Origin: Caulobacter sp. CCH9-E1
GTDB taxonomy: Bacteria > Pseudomonadota > Alphaproteobacteria > Caulobacterales > Caulobacteraceae
Assembly: GCF_001556515.1 (NCBI RefSeq)
Contig: NZ_LSJA01000052.1
Location: forward strand, 1-51,526
Reading direction: 5' to 3'
DNA: 51,526 nucleotides
Part shown: in pieces, positions 10,401-16,806 of the stretch
How positions within the stretch are numbered: the first letter of the stretch is position 1
How the letters are laid out: each line of letters opens with the position of its first letter
The notes under the pieces: model-generated
The model's input: the letters and a program-made list of their open reading frames with translations, nothing else
Told to the model about the DNA's origin: nothing
Database searches by the model: none
Made by a program: the position numbers and the translations under genes

Positions 10401-10779
10401 CGCCGCCGGAGGAGCTGGAATACTGCGTGACGTTCGCCGTGAAATCGATTCGATCGCCGGTCGTGAACGGCAACACCCCGGGAACGAACGTGGTCGCGAC
10501 GTTGTCGGTGTAACCCGCCGTCGCCTTGATCATCGAAAGGGCATACGCGGAGGACGTGGCGACAGAGGTCGTTTCCGGCTGTCGCGGGTCTCCACTGACG
10601 ATTTTCGCCGTGAAATCGATCGCCCCGTCGTTGACGGCCATGCAACCTGCGCTTTGTGCAAGCGCTGCGGCCGGCGTCAGGCCGGCCGCCACCAGCATGA
10701 CGGCGGCGGCCACGCCATGAACACGACGGATCGACTTCGCGCACGCCGCGCTAAGCCCGCGACCGATCTTCGCGAACAT
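4489..10779 (-). CDS. giant Ig-like-repeat autotransporter adhesin
   Basis: About 2,096 residues. A signal peptide (residues 1-41, ending AAALA before QSAG) is followed by a DUF11-like domain, an IPT/TIG domain (GISPTSGSTAGGTSVVITG), Ig-like domains, putative-Ig (He_PIG) repeats, three or more modules beginning QTISF and carrying a Cys pair, and five cadherin-like repeats around YFGADSFAYTATGPGG. A Gly/Asp-rich linker leads to a C-terminal beta-barrel of about 277 residues ending LRLRVVKPL, which fits a type V secretion translocator. The start is the ATG at 10779 (GGGGGA four bases upstream), not a TTG 48 bases earlier. It is probably a surface adhesin; the ligand is unknown. The last residue is Leu, not the usual Phe or Trp. 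There is no neighbour in an operon. Confidence 0.88.
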   Translation of the reverse strand: MFAKIGRGLSAACAKSIRRVHGVAAAVMLVAAGLTPAAALAQSAGCMAVNDGAIDFTAKIVSGDPRQPETTSVATSSAYALSMIKATAGYTDNVATTFVPGVLPFTTGDRIDFTANVTQYSSSSGGVRIRFRINNSVIGLPAGARVTPDAPGVGTYTGYYTIASGLTGIGLSIDHPTQSSTTSITATCTPYVDSGLTLGVSMSHSGTPQQGGTVDYTITPSASGAATGSNLTLTFSLPSGLSYNSGSGSGWSCTSTRCIYSNTIANGASGNPLTLRANVAANAATSLTPSVTLSGGNSGSSATTNDPTTISVVQTPASVTVAGGNNQTASASTAFTTPLSVTVRDGSNAVIPNTSVTFAAPGSGASGTFSNSSNTITVTTDASGVASAGTFTANATTGSYSVTATAGSASTSFSLTNSAAVTPPTVTGISPTSGSTAGGTSVVITGTNFTGATVVRFGATDASGFTVDSATQITATSPAGAAGAVDVTVQTPSGTSATSVADQFTYVAAPATPTIASSPASLSNSSNATFQFSLASGTAECAIDGGAFSACTSPRSYTGLADGSHTFQVKAVNSGVYSSAASYSWTVDTTAPAAPAVTSPANASTRGVSQKGVSGTAEANSTVTVYLDGSADGTTTADGSGAWSYTLTALTAASHTVKARATDAAGNTSSDSATNTFTAVAALAATQAVSSISTTVNAALTTVQPVTTSGGQAPITYALSGGSLPTGLSFSAATGQLSGTPTTTLSATIFTVTATDALSQTASQTFSLTVASAAQTISFQSSAPASAVVGGTTYTPSATATSGLSVTFTIDASSSAVCTISGGVVSFTGVGTCRVNADQAGSGAYSAAPQAQQSFSVGAGTQTISFTSTAPAGAKVAGATYTPAATATSGLSVTFSIDGGSSAVCAISGGVVSFTGAGTCVVNANQGGNGSYGAATQVQQSFSVAKGDQTITFGALSNVAISASPVTLSATAGSSLAVAFTSTTTSVCTVSGVTVTLVAQGACTIDANQAGDTNWNAAPTVSRSFTVMPATLALSTGAAGTTKVGVAFSQANTATGGVSPYHFTVSAGALPAGVSLDASTGAVSGTPTTAGAFSYAVSVTDSNSPTGTVAGTTVSGTIAKGTQTLSFTSTAPTNASVGGATYTVAATSSASLTPAYSITVGGGSVCTISGATVSFVAAGSCVVAADQAGNANYDPAATVTQTIAVAAAPIAAAKSGVVVPFNSTGLAIDLSASITGGAHTSIAVTTAPAHGTTTIAGDVVTYVPTNGYFGADSFAYTATGPGGASAPATVSLTVGNPAAPSVANISVDVVFNSTGQAIGLQATGVFTAVGIESAPAHGAVTLSGNTATYVPEAGYFGADSFTYTATGPGGVSAPATVSLTIAPPSAPTVSNGSAEVFSNDTGQSIGLAVSGVYTSVVLVSAPSHGSVTISGATAIYTPASGYVGADSFSFAAVGPGGTSAAAGVSITVLAPPPPPTPLPTNVNAAGASVEGGSSVDVNLSTLVVGVYDTLEIATPPSNGTVTLIGPGGGSIASPRAGRAAPTESSGGWTAVYSPKPGFIGKDSFQFVAIGPGGRSEPATVTILVGVSLPVAQSKTAKAADGQTVSVDLLAGATGGPFTGAEIVAITPANAASAKIVKGGTADAPTYRLDVTPRTRFSGEVVVGYRLLNAFGESAPATVTVTVIARPDPSLDPAVRALSDTQVEAARRFARSQTANFMDRAQQLHGGGGGDAMAIRLNPRDLSDPHHDGLLAARDDQFGLADWRRGPGASDRAAGQDEERDVATGRLASPRGGAPLGRGDQAAPTSDDSEDGDGQGGPRAVGKVALWTGGAIEVGTMDRRKGRAKITLSSSGLSVGADVKLAEWATVGVGGGYGEDVSRIDSGAARVRSETQVAAAYGSFQPLQTAFIDAVIGHGKLDYRTRRAVEANGMTALGRRKGDMTFGALSFGVDRNDAGIHWSSYGRFEWLKGDLNAYAETGADRYALRFDARDVQSMTGTLGAKLEFKRDLRFGVVTPRLGIEWLHEFRGVGAQGLDYADIEGASSYRISTIDWRREQYHLSLGGRLVTPSRWMVDMEVGYRGSAGEGVGQLRLRVVKPL

Positions 10780-11139
10780 CACTTCCCCCAGCGGCGCGAC
10801 ACCGAGTAAAATCGTCGGCTGTCGCAAGAATTTTTGACTGGATACTGTCGGCGCGCACGCGCCTAACGCCGAGAACTAACGCGGAAACTCTCGCGGAGGC
10901 AATCGTGTCTGCCTAGGCGCGATTAGCTTACTTATTATGGCCGCGCCCTGGCCGTGATGTGCTTTTTATCACATACCGAAGCTGAAATTCGCCCCACGGT
11001 TGTAGCGAGGCTCGCACACAGGAGACCCCTGGACAAGTGCTGCGTAGCGTTTCGGCCCCCTCCAGACCTCCAGAGAGACGCCGTCAGGCGCGTCCCCATT
11101 TTGGGGATGCCCCTTTAGACAAACCACAGGGAGGTTTTG
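10780..11139. promoter_or_regulatory. divergent intergenic region with promoters for autotransporter and tail-collar genes
   Basis: This 360-base region separates the autotransporter (leftward) from the tail-collar gene (rightward) and must hold both promoters. It contains an AT-rich patch around 10918-10975 and a CRP-like palindrome at 10958-10973. No reading frame in it looks real: the 86-codon frame at 10969-11229 on the minus strand lacks coding character and runs into the tail-collar gene. Confidence 0.6.
10958..10973. promoter_or_regulatory. CRP/FNR-family-like binding site
   Basis: The sequence TGTGCTTTTTATCACA matches the CRP half-site pattern TGTGA-N6-TCACA at 9 of 10 positions. It lies about 180 bases from both flanking start codons, in the centre of a divergent intergenic region. 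The match is seen directly; binding by any Caulobacter CRP-family protein is inference, and the distance from the genes is larger than for a typical simple activator site. Confidence 0.3.
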
Positions 11140-11763
11140 ATGTCGGATCCATTCATCGGCCAGATCATGCAGGTCGGCTTCGCCTATGCGCCGGTCAACT
11201 GGCTGACCTGCAAGGGGCAGCAGTTGCAAGTCGGCCAGAACCAGGCGCTGTTCGCCCTTCTGGGCAACCGCTTTGGCGGAAACGGCACGTCAAATTTCTG
11301 CCTGCCTGACGCGCAGGGGCGGGCCTTCATCGGCACGGGAAACGGCGCGGGACTGACCCCTCGGCAGCCAGGCGACAAAGGTGGCGTTGAGCAGCAATCC
11401 CTGACCCAGGCGAACCTGCCGATCCACACGCATACGCCGACTGTGTTAGGCGGCGCCGTAACCGTGAACGGAGCCATGATGGCGATGACCGGCGTGAGCG
11501 CGGCGGACGAAACGCCCCAGCCCACGCCCGGGGCGCACCTGGGGACCGTCCTAGAACAAGACACCGCGCCGGTGCTTTATATTCCGGCCAATACCTCAGG
11601 CACGCCGGTTCCCCTTGGCGGCCTTCAGGTTAACGCCAGCTACACGCCGCCCACTATCGCGATCGGGACTGCGGGGGCCAACCAAGCCTTCTCGATCATG
11701 CAGCCCTATCTGGCCGTGACGACGATCATTGCGTCGGTCGGCATTTGGCCCGAGCAACCGTGA
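11140..11763 (+). CDS. phage tail collar domain protein (MdpB-like)
   Basis: This 207-residue protein begins MSDPFIGQIMQVGFAYAPV and contains a tail-collar domain: WLTCKGQQLQVGQNQALFALLG, then a Gly/Asn-rich turn and CLPDAQGRAFIGTG. A middle HTH-rich turn (NLPIHTHTP) and the closing segment FSIMQPYLAVTTIIASVGIWP are typical of the so-called microcystin-dependent protein family, found in many bacteria outside prophages. The start is the ATG at 11140, with GGGAGG five bases upstream; a TTG just before it is rejected. No signal peptide is visible. No capsid, tail-tube or lysis gene is nearby, so this is not a simple prophage remnant. Function is unknown for the family; a fibre-like or trimeric structure is possible. 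Confidence 0.85.
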   Translation: MSDPFIGQIMQVGFAYAPVNWLTCKGQQLQVGQNQALFALLGNRFGGNGTSNFCLPDAQGRAFIGTGNGAGLTPRQPGDKGGVEQQSLTQANLPIHTHTPTVLGGAVTVNGAMMAMTGVSAADETPQPTPGAHLGTVLEQDTAPVLYIPANTSGTPVPLGGLQVNASYTPPTIAIGTAGANQAFSIMQPYLAVTTIIASVGIWPEQP

Positions 11764-11789
11764 TCTAATCCGCAGTCAAGCGCGCCGGG

Positions 11790-12080
11790 TCAGGTGAAGA
11801 TCGCCTGATACCGGCGCGCATTGGGGGTTGGCGTGATCTGGCTGATGTGGATCGGGTGAGGACCGCCACGACCACAGTCGAACTCGTAGGTGGTGTCCAA
11901 GAGCAGGACGCTCGGATGGGCCTCGAAGGTCAGCCGGAAACGCTCGCGGACATCGAAGCCGATCAATCGCGGCATCCGCTCCACGCGGGCCAGCAGCACC
12001 TCGACCGGCTGTGGCAAGGTATTGATGCGCACCTGGCGTCCAAGCCAAGGCTCGAAATCATCAGGCGTCAGCAGTCGCAA
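11790..12080 (-). CDS. small protein, DUF6916-like
   Basis: The proposed product has 96 residues: an N-terminal LTPDDFEPWLGR, a central stretch with RFRLTFEA and VLLLDTTYEFDCG, and a C-terminal HPIHISQITP. I recognise the pattern as close to DUF6916, a small family of unknown function often found beside tail-collar genes, but this is from memory. The chosen start is a TTG at 12080, with AGGGGA six bases upstream; upstream in-frame sequence to 12164 lacks a better start and overlaps the divergent GNAT gene. It converges on the tail-collar gene (26-base gap) and diverges from the acetyltransferase (27-base gap). Confidence 0.6.
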   Translation of the reverse strand: MRLLTPDDFEPWLGRQVRINTLPQPVEVLLARVERMPRLIGFDVRERFRLTFEAHPSVLLLDTTYEFDCGRGGPHPIHISQITPTPNARRYQAIFT

Positions 12081-12107
12081 GAAGCTTCCCCTTAAGCGAG
12101 AAAAGTG

Positions 12108-12746
12108 ATGAAATCGTACTCTAACGTGCAAAATCATCACGTTGCGCCGGCTGGCGCAAGCCACGCCCCGTTCGCACGCTCCCCCCTTCCCGGCCTCCCT
12201 CCTTTTCCGAACGCCAAGTCGCGCGCGCTGAGTGTTGCGCCGGACATCGCGCTGCGTCCGGCGCGAGACCAGGACCTGCCGTTTCTGTTGAGGCTATACG
12301 GCGAGACGCGCATCGCGAACCTGAGCGCTTCGCCATGGTCGCAGGCGCAGAAGCAAGCTTTCATCGCGGACCAGTTCAGCCTGCAGCACCTGCACTACCT
12401 GCAGCGCAATCCCAACGCGGACTTCTGGCTGATCGAGCGGATCGGCGCCGACGGCGGCAAGGAGGCGATCGGTCGGCTTTACCTCGATCGCAGCCAGCCC
12501 GAATGGAGAGCGATAGACCTGAGCCTCCTGGTCAGGGCGCGGGGCGCGGGCGTCGGCGGCGCTCTGATCCGGTCGATCCAGGATGCGGCCATCCAGGCCG
12601 GCGCCGACGCCGTGACTCTCTATGTCGAGAAGACCAATCACGGCGCACGGGCTCTTTATGCGCGATCTGGGTTCGAGGAGGAGACCTCCGCCTTCCCCAG
12701 CCACAGCCTGATGCGCTGGAGAGCTTCGAAATCAGCCCCGTCGTGA
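12108..12746 (+). CDS. GNAT-family N-acetyltransferase next to tail-collar gene
   Basis: The protein of about 212 residues has a GNAT fold beginning near IALRPARDQDLPFLLRLYGE. The acetyl-CoA binding motif is RARGAGVGGALIRSIQDAA and the last strand region is GARALYARSGFEEE. The first 45 residues are Pro/Ala-rich and unlike the family, so the true start may be downstream; I find no clearly better one with a ribosome binding site. The ATG at 12108 directly follows a GTG that could also serve. Its position beside the tail-collar and DUF6916-like genes suggests a conserved cassette. The substrate cannot be inferred. Confidence 0.75.
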   Translation: MKSYSNVQNHHVAPAGASHAPFARSPLPGLPPFPNAKSRALSVAPDIALRPARDQDLPFLLRLYGETRIANLSASPWSQAQKQAFIADQFSLQHLHYLQRNPNADFWLIERIGADGGKEAIGRLYLDRSQPEWRAIDLSLLVRARGAGVGGALIRSIQDAAIQAGADAVTLYVEKTNHGARALYARSGFEEETSAFPSHSLMRWRASKSAPS

Positions 12747-12915
12747 TCAGGGCCGCCGCCCCCGTGGCGGCGGCGTCGCGGATCGAATGGCGCGCCGGCG
12801 TAGGAACGGGCGCTGCAGCGTGGGCGCTGAAAGACCACTCCGTCCGGAGCGCCAGTCGCCGGAACGCGGTCCCGAGATATCGGACCGCAACGCCTTCAAC
12901 GATGCCTGGAGAAAA

Positions 12916-12992
12916 TGGCGCGCCCGGAACGATTCGAACGTCCGACCCTCAGATTCGTAGTCTGATGCTCTATCCAGCTGAGCTACGGGCGC
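12916..12992 (-). tRNA. tRNA-Arg (anticodon ACG)
   Basis: The minus strand folds into a full cloverleaf of 77 bases. The acceptor stem is GCGCCCG paired with CGGGCGC, the D stem is GCTC/GAGC, the anticodon arm is TCAGA-CTACGAA-TCTGA with anticodon ACG, and the T arm holds TTCGAAT. The discriminator is G, and the 3' CCA is encoded (complement of 12916-12918) and followed by TTTT. It would read CGU and, after A34-to-I deamination, CGC and CGA. The gene stands alone. Confidence 0.97.
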
Positions 12993-13244
12993 GCACTGCC
13001 TTGCGGCGAGGCGGGGGAGATAGCCCAGCCCTTCCGGGGACGCAAGCCCGGTTTTCAGGATAATTTCGAAAAGTTGGCGCAACGGCGTTCGGTGTCTCGC
13101 ACGGGCTGCCCCCGCGACGCTCAAAGCATGATCGATAAAGCCCCTCACAGCTTATCTGGGCGTGACAGAGCCGCATCCTTGGTGTCCATGGAGTCCTCCG
13201 GGACGGCGGGCAGGTCGTCCCTCGTCGTCTGCCTGAGGATCCGT

Positions 13245-14987
13245 ATGCGTCGCTTCGCTTCCCTGCTCGCCCTTTCCGCCGCCCTACAGCTGACCTTCGC
13301 GCCGCTGGCCGCCAATGCGGAGTCCATCGCGCTGGGCATGCCCACGCCAAGGCCCGCGGTCACATCGCCCGTCTCGAAGGGCATGGTCGCCGCGGCCAAT
13401 CCCCTGGCGGTCGAGGCGGGCCTCCGGGTCCTGCGCGACGGCGGGAGCGCGGTGGACGCGGCCGTGGCGATCCAGGCGGTCCTGGGTCTGGTCGAGCCGC
13501 AGAGCTCGGGCCTGGGGGGCGGCGCGTTCCTGGTCTTCTACGACGCCAAGACCGGCAAGGTGACCGCCTATGACGGCCGCGAAAAGGCCCCCGGCGGCGC
13601 CGGCCCCGAAATGTTCCTGGATACGGACGGCAAGCCGCTGCCGTTCGTGAAGGCCCTTCTGTCCGGCCGCTCGACCGGCGTGCCCGGCGCGGTGGCCATG
13701 CTGTCCATGGCCCAGAAGGAACACGGCAAGGTCGCCTGGAACACCCTGTTCAAGGACGCCGAGAAGCTGGCCGACGAGGGCTTCGTGGTCAGCCCGCGCC
13801 TGGCCGGCATGATCAGTAGCACCCGCGCCCCGCAGCCCTCGCAACCCGACGCGGTCAAGTACTTCACCAAGCCGGATGGGACCCGTTACCAGGCCGGCGA
13901 CGTGCTGAAGAATCCGGCCTATGCCGCGACGGTCCGCAAGATCGCCGCCGAGGGCCCGGCCGCCCTGCTGGAAGGCCCGATCGCCCAGGCGATCGTCGAC
14001 CGTCTGCGCGAGGGCGACCTGCCCAGCAGCATCACCCTGCAAGACCTCAAGACTTACAAGCCGCGCTCGGGACCGGCCCTTTGCCGCCCCTGGAAGGTCT
14101 ACACCGTGTGCGTCCCCAACCCGCAATCCAGCGGCCTGGCCGTGATCCAGGCGCTGCGGATGCTGGAGCACACCGACATCGGCAAGCGCGGCCCGACCGA
14201 TCCCGTCGCCTGGACCCTGCTGGCCCAGGCCGAGCGCGTGATGTACGCCGACCGCGACCGCTATGTCGGCGATCCGGACTTCGTGACGGTGCCGGTCGAG
14301 GGGTTGCTCGATCCCCAATACGTGGCCGAACGCGCCAAGCTGATCACCGACAAGGCCGGCGCCGCGCCGCCGTTCGGCAAGCCCAAGGGCGCGCCCAAGG
14401 TCGGGATCGACATGACCCACGAGCCGGGCGGCACCACTCACTTCGTCGTCGTGGATCCGCAGGGCAATGTCGTGTCGATGACCACCACGGTCGAGAGCCT
14501 GTTCGGCAACGGCCGGATGGTGGGCGGCTTCTTCCTCAACAACCAACTGACCGACTTCTCGTTCTCGCCGAAGGAGAAGGACGGCGCCCCGGCGGCCAAC
14601 GCGATCGCGGGCGGCAAGCGGCCGCGCTCGTCGATGGCTCCGATCATCGTGCTGGACAAGAAGGGCAAGTTCCTGGCCGCCGTCGGCTCGCCGGGCGGCA
14701 ACGCCATCCTGTCCTACAATCTGAAGGCCATGGTCGGCGTGTTCTACTGGGGCCTGAACATGCAGCAGGCCGTGTCGCTGCCTAACGTCGTGGCGCGGGG
14801 CGAGACCTATTCCGGCGACGCCGACCTGTTCGGGCCCGAGATGCTGGCGGCGCTGAACGCGCGGGGCGTCAACGTCAAGGTCGGCCAGATCGAGGGCTCG
14901 GGCCTGCAGGGCGTGATCGTCCGCACGGGCAATATGCTGGAAGGCGGCGCGGATCCGCGCCGTGAGGGGATCGCGAAAGGCCTCTAG
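13245..14987 (+). CDS. ggt: gamma-glutamyltransferase (gamma-glutamyltranspeptidase)
   Basis: This 580-residue proenzyme cleaves the gamma-glutamyl bond of glutathione and related peptides in the periplasm. A signal peptide (MRRFASLLALSAALQLTFA, cleavage near AANAE) is followed by the family start AAANPLAVEAGLRVLRDGGSAVDAA. The autocatalytic nucleophile is the first Thr of PGGTTHFVVVD (about residue 397), which splits the protein into large and small subunits. The SPGG motif of the small subunit is present (VGSPGGNAILS). I chose the ATG at 13245, with GAGGAT upstream and a signal peptide directly after it; an open extension to 13074 is rejected. It is monocistronic. Length and motifs are complete. 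Confidence 0.95.
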   Translation: MRRFASLLALSAALQLTFAPLAANAESIALGMPTPRPAVTSPVSKGMVAAANPLAVEAGLRVLRDGGSAVDAAVAIQAVLGLVEPQSSGLGGGAFLVFYDAKTGKVTAYDGREKAPGGAGPEMFLDTDGKPLPFVKALLSGRSTGVPGAVAMLSMAQKEHGKVAWNTLFKDAEKLADEGFVVSPRLAGMISSTRAPQPSQPDAVKYFTKPDGTRYQAGDVLKNPAYAATVRKIAAEGPAALLEGPIAQAIVDRLREGDLPSSITLQDLKTYKPRSGPALCRPWKVYTVCVPNPQSSGLAVIQALRMLEHTDIGKRGPTDPVAWTLLAQAERVMYADRDRYVGDPDFVTVPVEGLLDPQYVAERAKLITDKAGAAPPFGKPKGAPKVGIDMTHEPGGTTHFVVVDPQGNVVSMTTTVESLFGNGRMVGGFFLNNQLTDFSFSPKEKDGAPAANAIAGGKRPRSSMAPIIVLDKKGKFLAAVGSPGGNAILSYNLKAMVGVFYWGLNMQQAVSLPNVVARGETYSGDADLFGPEMLAALNARGVNVKVGQIEGSGLQGVIVRTGNMLEGGADPRREGIAKGL

Positions 14988-15001
14988 GCCTCTCGCCCAT
15001 C

Positions 15002-15232
15002 TCAGGTGCGGGCCTGGTGCTCCTCCAGGCCCGCCTCGACCTCGGCGCGCGAGAAGACCTCCTCTTGGCCGTCGATCAGCAGCTCGGCGTCGGCGGCTTC
15101 CTGCACAGCGACCATGGCCGCCACGCGGCGCAGGGCGGTCGGGGCGTCCGGCGCCTCGACGGTGATCTCGTGGATGGGCGCCAGCTCGGGCGAGGCGCCC
15201 AGCTTCACCGCGATGGTCCAGGTGGTCGTCAT
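15002..15232 (-). CDS. small conserved-looking hypothetical protein
   Basis: A 76-residue, acidic protein (MTTTWTIAVKLG... ending EAGLEEHQART). The start at 15232 has a GGGAGG ribosome binding site five bases upstream, which supports it over a frame that extends 75 bases further. The pattern of short beta strands and acidic helices gives no family that I recognise. It follows the sensor kinase gene by 71 bases on the same strand and converges on ggt with a 14-base gap. No signal peptide or membrane segment is present. Confidence 0.65.
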   Translation of the reverse strand: MTTTWTIAVKLGASPELAPIHEITVEAPDAPTALRRVAAMVAVQEAADAELLIDGQEEVFSRAEVEAGLEEHQART

Positions 15233-15303
15233 CGCATCCTCCCAGAGCGTCTCCCGACGACGTGAACGCCCGCTCGTCGTCAGAAACGCGTTAAGACAAG
15301 AAC

Positions 15304-16797
15304 TCACTCCGCCGAGGCGTCGGCGCGGTCGTCGGGTTCTGGCAGCGGCTCGGGAACGCCGGCCAGAGTAAGATCGAACACCGAACCGCCGGGTCCGGTT
15401 TCCACCAGCACCAAATCGCCGCCGTGCCCCTGGGCCAGCTCGCGCGCGATGGCCAGGCCCAGGCCCGTGCCGCCGCGCCGGGCCGAACCCACGAACGGCT
15501 GGAAAAGGTTGGCGCGGGCGCGCTCCGGCACGCCAGGGCCGTCATCCGACAGACGCAGCACGCTGGCGCCGTCGGCGCGGCGCAGCTCGACGAACACCTT
15601 GCCCTTGCCGCCCCGGTCCGGCGCGCCCTCGATCGCCTCGCGGGCGTTGCGCAGCAGGTTGGTCAGGATGCGGTGGAGTTGGTCGGGGTCGGCCAGCACC
15701 TGCTCGCGCGGATCGATCACCGTCTCCAGCTTCACGCCCTTGGCCGTCAGCCCGGCGTCCTCCGCCGCCATGTCCAGCGCCGGGCGCAGCGGCGTCGGCC
15801 GCACCACCGGCGCCGGCTCCTTGGACTTGCCGTAGGCCATGACGTCGGAGGCCAGGGTGATGGCGCGGTCCAGGGCCCGCTCCAGGCGCGGCAGGGCTTG
15901 GGCCACCTTCGGATCGCCGAGCGCGGCCAGGCGGTCCGAGGCCATCTGGGCGCTGGTCAACATGTTGCGCAGGTCGTGATTGATCTTGGCCACCGCCTCG
16001 CCCAGCGCCGCGAGGCGCGCCTTGGAGGCCAGGGCCGCCAGCAGGTCGGCCTGCATCCGGTCCAGCTCCAGCTCGGCGCGGCCGATCTCGTCGCGGCGAT
16101 TGGAGGGGACGAGTCGCGCCGCCGGATCGTCCGGATCGCTCCGGAAGGACTCCATCGCCCGGGTGATGCGTTGCATGGGCCGCACGAGGAAGATGTTCAG
16201 GAAGGCGTAGACGAGCAGGCCCGCCAGGCCCGCCACGAACACCGTCACGCCCGCGAGCTGCCAGAGATAACCCACCAGCTTGGCCTTCAGCGGGGCGTCG
16301 GGCAGCACGACCTCGACGAACTCGGCCTTGCGGTAACGCGGCTCGGCCATCACCCGCACCATGCTGCCCTTGGGGCTGGTCAGGGTGAAGAACGGCGCGG
16401 CCAGCCAGGAGCCAGGGTTCTGGCGGCGCAGGTCGACGAGATAGGGCGTCGTCTCGAACGGCTGCTTGGGCGGCAGCACCAGGCGCCGAGCGCCGTCGAC
16501 CTGCACGGCGACGGTCACCGCGCCGGCCTGGTCGAACATCTGGTTGGCGACGGCGTCGCTGACCCGCAGTTCGGGATCGGACTCGGCGATGGTCGAGGCC
16601 AGTTCGCCAGCGCGCACGCGGTCCAGCAGCCACTGCTCTTCATAGGCCGCCAGGGCCGGCGGCAGGATCAGCAGGCCGCCAAACGCGACGACCACCGCCG
16701 TGAACAGCAGCAGGCGCGCCGACAGGCCGCCGGGCCACGGAAAACGTTTCCGGGGCGGGGCGGTCTCAGTCTCCGACGGCGAAACCGTTTCGACCAT
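15304..16797 (-). CDS. membrane sensor histidine kinase
   Basis: The product has 497 residues. Its topology is a cytoplasmic Pro-rich start, transmembrane helix 1 (about 27-50), a periplasmic sensor (about 51-170), transmembrane helix 2 (about 175-203) and a HAMP linker. A dimerisation domain follows, with the phosphoacceptor His274 in KINHDLRNML. The ATPase domain has the N-box LHRILTNLLRNAREA, the G1 box DDGPGVPERA and the G2 box GGTGLGLAIARELA. It starts nine bases after the TVP38-like gene and so probably belongs to the sixA-pyrD operon. No response regulator is encoded next to it, so its partner is elsewhere. The stimulus is unknown. Confidence 0.93.
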   Translation of the reverse strand: MVETVSPSETETAPPRKRFPWPGGLSARLLLFTAVVVAFGGLLILPPALAAYEEQWLLDRVRAGELASTIAESDPELRVSDAVANQMFDQAGAVTVAVQVDGARRLVLPPKQPFETTPYLVDLRRQNPGSWLAAPFFTLTSPKGSMVRVMAEPRYRKAEFVEVVLPDAPLKAKLVGYLWQLAGVTVFVAGLAGLLVYAFLNIFLVRPMQRITRAMESFRSDPDDPAARLVPSNRRDEIGRAELELDRMQADLLAALASKARLAALGEAVAKINHDLRNMLTSAQMASDRLAALGDPKVAQALPRLERALDRAITLASDVMAYGKSKEPAPVVRPTPLRPALDMAAEDAGLTAKGVKLETVIDPREQVLADPDQLHRILTNLLRNAREAIEGAPDRGGKGKVFVELRRADGASVLRLSDDGPGVPERARANLFQPFVGSARRGGTGLGLAIARELAQGHGGDLVLVETGPGGSVFDLTLAGVPEPLPEPDDRADASAE

Positions 16798-16806
16798 CCG
16801 GGGCGG

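Noticed and set aside
6508..10809. 1,433-codon open frame antisense to the autotransporter gene
   Set aside because: Its product is low-complexity Arg/Gly/Asp-rich, as expected for the complement of a repetitive, GC-biased gene. It has no domain and the sense frame has a signal peptide and barrel.
10969..11229. 86-codon frame on the minus strand upstream of the tail-collar gene
   Set aside because: It overlaps the start of the tail-collar gene and shows no family signature or coding bias.
11140..11763. Prophage origin of the tail-collar gene
   Set aside because: No integrase, capsid, portal, tail or lysis gene is visible. The tRNA-Arg at 12916-12992 is intact with its CCA end, and I saw no duplicated tRNA 3' end that would mark an att site.
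12840..13244. Further RNA genes next to tRNA-Arg
   Set aside because: I found no second cloverleaf or long stable hairpin; the gap before ggt looks like an ordinary promoter region.
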